From positions 150,845 to 214,844 of the forward strand of contig JAFDXE010000001.1 of the NCBI GenBank assembly GCA_018268085.1: a DNA stretch of 64,000 nt, read 5' to 3'. Every line of letters begins with the position of its first letter. Within the stretch, counting starts at the first letter, position 1. The translations under genes were made by a program, and so were the position numbers. Under the pieces are notes generated by a model that made no database searches, was not told where the DNA came from, and saw only the letters and a program-made list of their open reading frames with translations. Origin of the DNA: Bacteroidota bacterium. GTDB taxonomy: Bacteria; Bacteroidota; Bacteroidia; Chitinophagales; Chitinophagaceae. Below, piece by piece: positions 18,317 to 25,938 of the stretch.

Positions 18317-19702
18317 ATGAACCGGCAATTTAAGCGATACTTACAACTCTCATTGATCATACTGGATATACTGGTATTGAATATTGCATTTGCATTTGCA
18401 AGGTTCTTTTTTGAAATACCGGGAAACTTTTTCCAGAACTATCTTGCCCTGTTCCTGTTTTTAAATTCATTCTGGCTGTTACTTTCGTTCATCAGCGGAA
18501 CGTATCATGAGAAGATCATCATCAACTTTGAAACATTTACCAAACGTACCGTTCAGGTGTACACGCTTTGGATCATTGCCATCTTCTTCTATTTATTTTT
18601 CTCTCATGAATACCAGGTTTCCAGGTTCTTCATACTGGCTATCATTACTTTTTTTGGTGTGGGCTTATTTGGAAACCGGTTTTTGTATGTAGGTATCCGG
18701 CAATATTATAAATCGAAAGATTACCTGGTGAACCGGGTTATCATTTTAGGATATAATGACACTGCATTGAAGCTGGCATCTTACTTTGAAGAAGAAGCCA
18801 TTAATACGCATTTGCTGGGATTTGTGGAAGACGAAAAAAATGTAAAAGAGCTGACGCACTACCCTATTCTTGCCGGCCCCAATCAATTGATACAGGTGGC
18901 GAAAGATATGGATGTGCAGGAAATTTTTTCTACCATCACTCCCGAACAAAATGATTATATCTATACACTGATGAGTGATGCTGAGCGTGAATGCATCCGT
19001 TTTAAAGTTGTACCCAACCTCGCCTATTTTTTCAGTAAACCGGTAATCGTGGATTATATCCGCGACCTGCCCATCCTGTCGCTGCGCAGCGAACCATTGG
19101 AAGACGTAGGCAACAGGCTGAAGAAAAGAATACTTGATGTTACGGTAAGTTTTCTTGTATGCATATTCATTCTTTCCTGGCTGATCCCTATTCTTGGCTT
19201 GCTGATCATTATTGAATCGAGAGGCCCTATATTCTTTTCACAGAAGCGTACCGGCAAAAATGGACAGGAATTTAATTGTTTGAAATTCCGCAGTATGAAG
19301 CCGAATAAAGATTCGGATACCAAACAGGCTACCAAAGGTGATATGCGTGTAACAAGGATCGGAAGGTTTATCCGCAAAACAAGTCTTGATGAATTTCCAC
19401 AGTTCCTCAATGTATTAAAAGGTGAAATGAGCCTTGTAGGTCCGAGGCCTCACATGGTTAAGCATACCACAGATTATTCAAAGATTGTAGACCAATATAT
19501 GATCCGTCATTTTTTAAAACCAGGCATTACCGGTTGGGCGCAGATCAATGGTTTCAGGGGTGAAATAACGGATCCAAAGCAAATTAAAATGCGTGTGACC
19601 AATGATTTGTGGTACCTCGAAAACTGGAATATCTGGCTCGACCTTAGAATAATGTTCTTAACGGTGTACAATGTGTTTAAAGGAGAAAAGAATGCGTATT
19701 AA
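18317..19702 (+). CDS. Polyprenyl-phosphate sugar-1-phosphate transferase (WcaJ-like)
   Basis: This 461-residue membrane enzyme initiates repeat-unit synthesis on undecaprenyl phosphate. About four N-terminal TM helices (10-130) precede a CoA-binding-like Rossmann region (VIILGYNDTALKLASYF, about 140-155). A further TM (about 275-297) leads to the catalytic domain, with FSQKRTGKNG, LKFRSM, TSLDEFPQF, GEMSLVGPRPH and PGITGWAQINGFRGE. The architecture is that of large WcaJ/WbaP-type transferases. The donor (UDP-Glc, UDP-Gal or other) cannot be told from sequence. Confidence 0.92.
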   Translation: MNRQFKRYLQLSLIILDILVLNIAFAFARFFFEIPGNFFQNYLALFLFLNSFWLLLSFISGTYHEKIIINFETFTKRTVQVYTLWIIAIFFYLFFSHEYQVSRFFILAIITFFGVGLFGNRFLYVGIRQYYKSKDYLVNRVIILGYNDTALKLASYFEEEAINTHLLGFVEDEKNVKELTHYPILAGPNQLIQVAKDMDVQEIFSTITPEQNDYIYTLMSDAERECIRFKVVPNLAYFFSKPVIVDYIRDLPILSLRSEPLEDVGNRLKKRILDVTVSFLVCIFILSWLIPILGLLIIIESRGPIFFSQKRTGKNGQEFNCLKFRSMKPNKDSDTKQATKGDMRVTRIGRFIRKTSLDEFPQFLNVLKGEMSLVGPRPHMVKHTTDYSKIVDQYMIRHFLKPGITGWAQINGFRGEITDPKQIKMRVTNDLWYLENWNIWLDLRIMFLTVYNVFKGEKNAY

Positions 19703-19758
19703 TGTTGTACAACTAACTGAACTGCATAAACGAAAACTAAAACTGAACTGCAAGAACC

Positions 19759-20883
19759 ATGGACCTGTTTAATTCGAAATACATACTAAGCAATAAGCGA
19801 TTCGGATGGATCGACTACGACCGGGGGATCAGTATCATCCTGGTAACCTACCGGCATTGCTATGAGAGCATTGAGAAAGCAGGATTTAATATGCATGAAC
19901 ACCCGATACTTGAATACATCAACGTATTCTTCTTCGGATTCAGGATGCCCTTATTCTTCATTGCGTCCGGTATTTTTGTTTCCGGCAGTTTAAGAAAAAG
20001 AGGGTTGGCTCCTTACCAGAAAAATCGTGTGCAAACGATTTTATACCCGATGATGATTTGGGGAATAATACAGATAACGTTGCAGATGCTTTTTTCGGGG
20101 TACACCAATTCCGATGTAACGCCAATTAGTTACCTGTACCTGCTGATAGACCCGAGATCAACCGGCCAGTTCTGGTATTTGAATGCATTGTTCTTTGTAG
20201 GAATAATTTATTCTTTCTTAAAAGTAAAATTCAATGCGAAGTTGTGGCACCAGATGGTGCTTGGATTAGTATTATATTTCTTTGCGGCATATATCAGCAC
20301 TACAACACATGATATCGGGTTCTTAAAAGACATCTGTAAATATTATTTGTTCTTTTGCATCGGCGATATGGTTTCGGAATACATGCTGAGTGAAAAAGCA
20401 GCCAGGCAATTTACCAGTTGGAAATTTGTGTTGCCTTTGTTTATCGGTTTTATGGCTACACAATATTTCTTTACAAAGATCAACCTTGCAGAAGGTGATA
20501 ATTATTATGTAGAGAACCGCATGCCGTTCTTCTTTATCATTGTAGCCCTGGTGGGTTGCGCTATTTCCATGTGTGCTTCGTTCTCACTAAAAAAATATGA
20601 AGGCCTGAAGTTCCTGCGTGTAGTAGGTTATAATTCTGTTCATATATATTGTATGCAGATCATCTCCATGTCGGTTGCACGGCAATTCTTCTTTAAAATT
20701 TTACACATTAATTACCTGCCTTTGCTGGTGATACTGGTATTGTCATGTGGTGTGGTTATCCCGATGCTGGTGTACAATATCTGTTTACGGTTAAATATGT
20801 GGTGGATGTTTACCCTAAAAAAGCCGGAAGAAGAGATACAGTATTTACAGGATCAGCGCATGGCCACTTCAAAAGCAGTTTAA
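19759..20883 (+). CDS. Acyltransferase family 3 membrane protein
   Basis: This 374-residue protein has about ten TM helices and starts GWIDYDRGISIILVTYRHC, with the conserved Arg and His of the AT3/OafA-type domain, followed by FFGFRMPLFFIASGIFVSGS and DPRSTGQFWYLNALF. Such proteins O-acylate extracellular or lipid-linked glycans. It follows the initiating transferase by 56 nt and probably acetylates the polymer. Confidence 0.88.
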   Translation: MDLFNSKYILSNKRFGWIDYDRGISIILVTYRHCYESIEKAGFNMHEHPILEYINVFFFGFRMPLFFIASGIFVSGSLRKRGLAPYQKNRVQTILYPMMIWGIIQITLQMLFSGYTNSDVTPISYLYLLIDPRSTGQFWYLNALFFVGIIYSFLKVKFNAKLWHQMVLGLVLYFFAAYISTTTHDIGFLKDICKYYLFFCIGDMVSEYMLSEKAARQFTSWKFVLPLFIGFMATQYFFTKINLAEGDNYYVENRMPFFFIIVALVGCAISMCASFSLKKYEGLKFLRVVGYNSVHIYCMQIISMSVARQFFFKILHINYLPLLVILVLSCGVVIPMLVYNICLRLNMWWMFTLKKPEEEIQYLQDQRMATSKAV

Positions 20884-20907
20884 TAAAAAATTCTGAAACC
20901 AATTATT

Positions 20908-21726
20908 ATGAGTATAAAAAGTTCTTTAGCTACAGTCGCAAAAAAAATTGCTCCCGGTATGTACTGGTCGAGGAAGATCAGGCAATACCAGCAACACTTC
21001 AGTGAAGTTGAAATGAGGCTGTTGCCCTATTTGTGTAAAAAAGATAAAACGTCTATTGATATAGGAGCAGCCGGTGGTGTGTTCATTGCAAACCTGCTTG
21101 GACTTTCAAAAAATGTAATTGGATTTGAACCGATACCGGAAGATGCGGCGGTAATTCAGCAGATGGTTGAATCTACAAATTCGAATGCCATTATAGAACG
21201 GGTTGCTTTATCAGATAAAGCAGGAGAAGCTATTTTAAAGATGATCGTAAATGATTCGGGCAGAAGTACCATTGAAGAATCGAATGATTTATCGGATGAC
21301 AAAACAGAGAAAAAAGGGATTCGTGTGCCCATTCGCAAACTGGATGATTATGATTACAGCAATATTGGTTTTATAAAGATAGATGTGGAAGGACATGAAC
21401 TTTCCGTACTGTATGGAGCAAAGGAAACGATACAAAAAAACTTACCGGCTTTGTTGATAGAAATTGAAGACAGGCATAAGCCAAATGCAACAAAAGAAGT
21501 TCCTGCATTTTTAAAAACATTTGGATACAGTGCTTATTTTATTCACGAAGGAAAACTAAAACCGATGCATGAATTTAATGTAAGCATTCACCAGGATAGC
21601 CGGAACATCGGAACTTACCTGGATGGCTACCAGCGTAAAGGTGTGTACATTAATAATTTTGTTTTTGTGCCTGAAAAAGATGTACAAAAATTTCTTGATG
21701 CGGTAGAGCGTGTAAATCTTGCTTAG
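20908..21726 (+). CDS. FkbM family SAM-dependent methyltransferase
   Basis: This 272-residue protein has the SAM-binding motif SIDIGAAGGVFIANLLG (about 50-66), VIGFEPIPEDA as motif II, and IKIDVEGHELSVLYGAKETI as the FkbM-type post-motif. FkbM enzymes are O-methyltransferases common at the ends of polysaccharide loci, where they may cap or decorate chains. It is the last gene of the polysaccharide cluster and is followed by 77-bp repeats and a candidate terminator. Confidence 0.88.
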   Translation: MSIKSSLATVAKKIAPGMYWSRKIRQYQQHFSEVEMRLLPYLCKKDKTSIDIGAAGGVFIANLLGLSKNVIGFEPIPEDAAVIQQMVESTNSNAIIERVALSDKAGEAILKMIVNDSGRSTIEESNDLSDDKTEKKGIRVPIRKLDDYDYSNIGFIKIDVEGHELSVLYGAKETIQKNLPALLIEIEDRHKPNATKEVPAFLKTFGYSAYFIHEGKLKPMHEFNVSIHQDSRNIGTYLDGYQRKGVYINNFVFVPEKDVQKFLDAVERVNLA

Positions 21727-21736
21727 GTAAAAAGGT

Positions 21737-21976
21737 TGCCACTGATTCACTGATTAAAAATTTGATTTTGGATTAACAGGCAATGTTAACACTGTTGCAA
21801 AACAATAAATAAATGCCACTGATTCACTCGTGAAGAATTTTCATTTCACTTCACCAGGCAATGTAACCCTGTTGCAACGCAATCAGTAAATGCCGCCGAT
21901 TCACTGATTAAGCATTTTGATGTAACATAAACAGACACTGTAGCGCCATTGTAAAAAAATCACTCAATCAGTGAAT
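21737..21976. repeat. Three 77-bp tandem repeats closed by an inverted end
   Basis: Units start at 21737, 21814 and 21891, each with tgccactgattcac or a close variant, exactly 77 bp apart. Each unit holds a central aggcaatgt/acactgt block and a cctgttgcaa-like segment. The 11-mer attcactgatt (21745-21755 and 21899-21909) recurs as its perfect reverse complement aatcagtgaat at 21966-21976, so the third unit can form a stem. No ORF covers the region. Confidence 0.88.
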
Positions 21977-22006
21977 ATAATATTTTGTACCTGCTATGCA
22001 CTGTGC

Positions 22007-22030
22007 AAAAAAGGAATGATCCCTTTTTTT
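22007..22030. terminator. AT-rich bidirectional hairpin
   Basis: An 8-bp stem aaaaaagg (22007-22014) pairs with cctttttt (22022-22029) across a 7-nt loop, with poly-T on both strands. It lies between the convergent FkbM methyltransferase gene and the minus-strand gene at 22063, so it could terminate both. The stem is A/T-rich, so confidence is moderate. Confidence 0.45.
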
Positions 22031-22062
22031 ACTACCTGTAAAAATACTATCTCATTAGCCTA

Positions 22063-22374
22063 TCATTCAATTCCCATCGCCGCTTTATATTCTGCAATAA
22101 TGTTGTTGGTAGTTCCGGCAAGGAATGAATAAAAATTACTCAGTTCTGTATAATTGTTGCTGGCACCTTCGATGTAGGTATTAAAGGTTTTGATGAAAGC
22201 AACAAATTCTGTTTTTTTATCTTCAGGTAAATCAGACATAGATTCTACAAGGGTTCCGAAGCTGCTGATCGTTGCGCCCATTTCTTTGAACAGGTCGGTA
22301 GATCGATCCATATAAGGTGCGAATTTCTCCAGGATCTGAACCATGAGGAGTGTTTTTTCTTTTTGGGCCAGCAT
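22063..22374 (-). CDS. Small helical hypothetical protein
   Basis: The family is not recognised. The 103-residue protein is acidic, without signal peptide or TM segment, and almost wholly alpha-helical by composition (KEKTLLMVQILEKFAPYMDR, then YTELSNFYSFLAGTTNNIIAEY). It is transcribed opposite to its neighbours, with its own 259-nt upstream region shared with the divergent lipoprotein gene. Coding character is supported by the balanced amino-acid composition and by its isolation from other frames. Function is unknown. Confidence 0.6.
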   Translation of the reverse strand: MLAQKEKTLLMVQILEKFAPYMDRSTDLFKEMGATISSFGTLVESMSDLPEDKKTEFVAFIKTFNTYIEGASNNYTELSNFYSFLAGTTNNIIAEYKAAMGIE

Positions 22375-22633
22375 AGTATTATTGTGCAGCGGGTTTGTTT
22401 GCGCTAATAATGTAAGTTAGTCGAATTCTACATAAATCATCTTTTGGTACCGGGCAGCATCCATGAACAATGTAACACAGCCTTCCCGTTTCCCCTGCTA
22501 CTTTACTTTCTGCCAGAAACTGTATTAAAAAAATCCGCTATCTTTCAGGCAACACTAATTTCAATAAGGGCATCTCTTTTCATGGCTACCAGTACAAACA
22601 AAACATAAGTATCCAAAACCAAAACAATCAACA

Positions 22634-25030
22634 ATGAAATTAAAAACAATGTATTCTGCCATGCTGGCTTTACTGATCAGCTCATTAGCATGGTTGTCTT
22701 GTAAAAAAGACATTAAAAACCAGGATACCAATCAGCCAACATCCGATTTTGTTATTCCTGCTGCAACACCGGTAAACGGATCTGTAAGTGGTGTAGTTGT
22801 AGATGAACACAATGTTCCGGTAAATGGAGCTGAAGTAAAAATCGGGAGTTCAACTGTAACTACAGATGCAAGAGGTTCATTCCTGGTTAAAAACGTACAG
22901 CTTGATAAATACGTGAGTACGGTTACCATTAATAAACCGGGTTACTTTAAAGCTGTTCGTTCATTTTCTGCAAATGCTACTTTAAATTATGTGAATATTA
23001 AACTGATTCCGAGAACACTGGCTGGAACGATTGACAGCAACAATCCATCGGCTGTAACACTTTCAAACGGCACCAATATCAGTTTACAATCAAATTCAGT
23101 GGTAATAAAAAGCAGTGGAGCGGCTTATACCGGCCAGGTAAAAGTGTATGCTGCCTACATTGATCCAACCTCAACAGATATGAGCACCGTTGTTCCGGGA
23201 AGTTTAATGGGACAAGATGCCAATAATATGTATGCTTTACAATCAACAGGAATGATCGCAGTTGATCTTGAATCTGCCAGTGGTGAAGCATTGCAACTTG
23301 CCGGCAGCAAACCTGCTTCCATCAAAATGCCTATCCCTTCTTCATTGCAATCTAAAGCGCCAGCTACCATTGATACCTGGAGCCTGGATGATCGTGGTGT
23401 TTGGATAAAAGAAGGAACAGCCACTAAAAACGGGAATGTGTATGAAATGCAGGCTACCCATTTTTCTTTCTGGAATTGCGATGTACCTGCAGTATCTACC
23501 TACTTATCTATTCATGTGCAGGACCAGGCAGGCAATCCACTGATAAATACACTGGTTTCACTTACCGTACCTAATAATACAACCTGGTGGTCTACTACTT
23601 ATGGATTCACTGACAGTCTTGGTAATGTGGCCGGTATTATACCTGCGGGTACAGAGCTGGAACTGAATGTTTTTTCAAATCCTTACAATTGTGCAGGTCC
23701 GTTGTACACTCAAACAGTTGGACCATTTACGAGTGGTTCCGCCATTACCATTACTGCAACCCTTGCCAGTTCAAGCGCACTTACGGTAACCGGTACTGTT
23801 ACAGATTGTAATGACCAGCCTTTGGCTAATGGAACGGCTATAATTTATGCTAATGGTTCTGTGTACTACACAGGTATCAGCAACGGTTCTTATACACAGG
23901 ACATTATTCATTGCGGATCTGTGGATTCGTTGTGGGTTACTGTTGTGGATCTTTCTAACGGTTCACAGGCTAATTCCGGGAACATTACTGTAAGCGGAAA
24001 TACGGCTACGGTACCATCGATGCAGGTATGTGGCAGTGGCGGTGGAGGATCGCAAACCGCCGAATTCACTTTTGGAATAGATAACCAGGGCAATTGCATT
24101 GTACAAACCTATTTAGGTGTACTTACTGCGGGCGTACCACTTAACGGAAATAATATTATTGGTGTAACCGTTTATGTAACGGTGCCTGGTACGTATAGTA
24201 TCAGTACGGTAACGGCGGGAGGTATATACTTTGGTGCTACCGGTATATTTACGCAAACCGGAACACAACAAGTGCAATTGATTGGATTCGGAACACCTGC
24301 TGCACCCGGTTCCTATTCTTTTACAACGCAGTCCGGAACAGTTACCGGTTGTTCATTCACGGTTAACGTGGGCGCACCTCCGGCTTCAATCAACATCGGA
24401 CCGAGCGGCGGAAATTGTGCGAATGCAATTGTTAACGGTACGTACATGGCCGGCACAGCGCTGAACGGTACCAATACCATTACCGTTGTATTGGATGTAA
24501 TCAGTGCCGGACAATATTCTATATATGCAACCAATAATAGCGGTATGAGTTTTTCTGATTCAGGAACGGTAACAGCAACGGGGCCAACCACTTTTGTGTT
24601 GCAGGGTTCAGGAATGCCGGTAAATGCAGGAGTTGAAACATTTATGCTTACTTCAAATGGCATGGCCGGTTGTAGTTTTTCGGTGAATGTGATTCCGGGA
24701 ACACAGGGTATATATGTTTTTGAAGGAGCTCCCGGAACCTGTTCGGGTGCAACTATTGCCGGAACATACCAGGCAGGGGTAGCGTTGTTAGGGCCTTCTA
24801 ATTCGGTTTCATTAATGGTTAATGTAACAGCAACTGGTCCGTACAATATTTTTGCCGGACCGATCAATGGCATCAGCTTTTCGGGAACAGGTGTATTTAA
24901 CCAAACGGGAATACAACCAGTATTACTAACGGCTTCCGGAACGCCGCAAACAGCCGGTACATATACGTTTGTAAGTCAGACATCAACCGGGGGAACAGGC
25001 TGTATATTTACTCTGGATGTAGTAAATTAA
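22634..25030 (+). CDS. Large surface lipoprotein with carboxypeptidase-regulatory-like and three tandem C-terminal domains
   Basis: This 798-residue protein has an SPII signal (lipobox LAWLSC, Cys23, followed by KKD). A carboxypeptidase D regulatory-like beta-sandwich follows (about 48-125: SGVVVDEHNVPVNGAEVKIG). A middle module (about 150-285) runs from SGAAYTGQVKVYAAYIDP to ATHFSFWNCD, and two more Ig-like segments span about 290-465. Three related units of about 105 residues make up the C-terminus (about 474-798), each with a G-x-C-x(5-8)-Y start, GT(G/A)-x2-FxxTG and GC-x-F(T/S)-x-(N/D)V end. The role is probably surface binding or adhesion. No T9SS domain is seen. A strong terminator follows. 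Confidence 0.85.
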   Translation: MKLKTMYSAMLALLISSLAWLSCKKDIKNQDTNQPTSDFVIPAATPVNGSVSGVVVDEHNVPVNGAEVKIGSSTVTTDARGSFLVKNVQLDKYVSTVTINKPGYFKAVRSFSANATLNYVNIKLIPRTLAGTIDSNNPSAVTLSNGTNISLQSNSVVIKSSGAAYTGQVKVYAAYIDPTSTDMSTVVPGSLMGQDANNMYALQSTGMIAVDLESASGEALQLAGSKPASIKMPIPSSLQSKAPATIDTWSLDDRGVWIKEGTATKNGNVYEMQATHFSFWNCDVPAVSTYLSIHVQDQAGNPLINTLVSLTVPNNTTWWSTTYGFTDSLGNVAGIIPAGTELELNVFSNPYNCAGPLYTQTVGPFTSGSAITITATLASSSALTVTGTVTDCNDQPLANGTAIIYANGSVYYTGISNGSYTQDIIHCGSVDSLWVTVVDLSNGSQANSGNITVSGNTATVPSMQVCGSGGGGSQTAEFTFGIDNQGNCIVQTYLGVLTAGVPLNGNNIIGVTVYVTVPGTYSISTVTAGGIYFGATGIFTQTGTQQVQLIGFGTPAAPGSYSFTTQSGTVTGCSFTVNVGAPPASINIGPSGGNCANAIVNGTYMAGTALNGTNTITVVLDVISAGQYSIYATNNSGMSFSDSGTVTATGPTTFVLQGSGMPVNAGVETFMLTSNGMAGCSFSVNVIPGTQGIYVFEGAPGTCSGATIAGTYQAGVALLGPSNSVSLMVNVTATGPYNIFAGPINGISFSGTGVFNQTGIQPVLLTASGTPQTAGTYTFVSQTSTGGTGCIFTLDVVN

Positions 25031-25050
25031 ACCCTTAATAATATCTATGG

Positions 25051-25088
25051 CTGCCCCCGCAATTAATTTTGTTGGGGCAGTTTTATTT
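25051..25088 (+). terminator. Rho-independent terminator
   Basis: The stem ctgcccc (25051-25057) pairs with ggggcag (25074-25080) and is followed at once by ttttattt. It lies 21 nt downstream of the lipoprotein stop codon and is oriented to end that transcript. Confidence 0.8.
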
Positions 25089-25215
25089 TGCAGGCTAATT
25101 AGTAAATTGTAAGTGAAATTTTTCGGGTTGAATGATGAAGATTGATTATTTTGTAATCGTTAGCGCTTCATCAGCAACTTTACTAACGTTTAACAATAAA
25201 CTAAATCGTATTTAA

Positions 25216-25623
25216 ATGGAACAGGAACCTAAAGACAATTTTACGGGACAATTTGAAGGCGACCCATACGCCAATACACCGTTGAAATTTTTAACAGCAT
25301 CAAGCATTATCGGAGACAAAGTTCTGGATGCCGAGGGCAGGCACATGGGCTCTATTAAAGACATCATGCTCGACATCAGGGTGGGAAAAATTGAATACTA
25401 TGTGATTGAGTTTGGTGGCTTTTTAGGAATAGGGGAAAAATATTTCGCCATTCCTTTCAACCGGTTGAAAGTAGACCCGGAGCACAAGGTTTTCAGGTGT
25501 AATGAGAAGAAAGAAGTGCTGGCAAAAGCGCCGGGCTTTGATAAGCATCACTGGCCTGAAACCAATGAACACAAAACAGAGTACACAACCTTGAGTTACA
25601 GCTATTGGGATAATCCCAGTTAG
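25216..25623 (+). CDS. PRC-barrel domain protein
   Basis: This 135-residue soluble protein has a PRC-barrel core: FLTASSIIGDKVLDAEGRHM, GSIKDIMLDIRVGKIEYYVI, EFGGFLGIGEKYFAIPFNRL and KVFRCNEKKEVLAKAPGFD. Family knowledge: stand-alone PRC-barrel proteins of this type are often stress-related, with no enzymatic role shown. It is a single gene with its own 185-nt upstream region, followed by the 11-bp minisatellite. Confidence 0.85.
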   Translation: MEQEPKDNFTGQFEGDPYANTPLKFLTASSIIGDKVLDAEGRHMGSIKDIMLDIRVGKIEYYVIEFGGFLGIGEKYFAIPFNRLKVDPEHKVFRCNEKKEVLAKAPGFDKHHWPETNEHKTEYTTLSYSYWDNPS

Positions 25624-25737
25624 TGAAGTAGTTTTAGATTACGAAGGAGGTTAAAAGCAATTGAATACAGATTCAAGATTGTTTTTAACCTTTTTCTATT
25701 GGGTGGTGATGGATTTTTTGGGAAGATTTTCATTGGA

Positions 25738-25869
25738 GATGACATCTGGAAGTCAACTGGCAGACAACAAGAAGACATCGAGAAGGCATCCTGATTACTT
25801 CTCGTTGACATCAAGATGTCATCCTGACTACATCTTGACTACATCTTGATGACATCTAGATGTCATCTC
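25738..25869. repeat. Minisatellite of twelve 11-bp units containing palindromes
   Basis: Reading in 11-bp steps from 25738 gives gatgacatctg, gaagtcaactg, gcagacaacaa, gaagacatcga, gaaggcatcct, gattacttctc, gttgacatcaa, gatgtcatcct, gactacatctt (twice), gatgacatcta, gatgtcatctc. The last two units form a perfect 20-bp palindrome at 25848-25867, and 25806-25821 is tgacatc-aa-gatgtca. The array lies between the PRC-barrel gene and the 3' end of the Omp85-like gene, with no credible ORF over it. Confidence 0.87.
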
Positions 25870-25938
25870 CATCCGCCCTGAAATCCAATTCTTTATGCAA
25901 TTTTTCTTCCAGGTTTATCCACCAAAAAAGCCCGGAAC

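Noticed and set aside
24313..24873. 186-codon minus-strand ORF inside the lipoprotein gene
   Set aside because: Its Pro/Val-rich translation mirrors the Thr/Gly-rich repeats of the plus-strand lipoprotein; no start context or domain.
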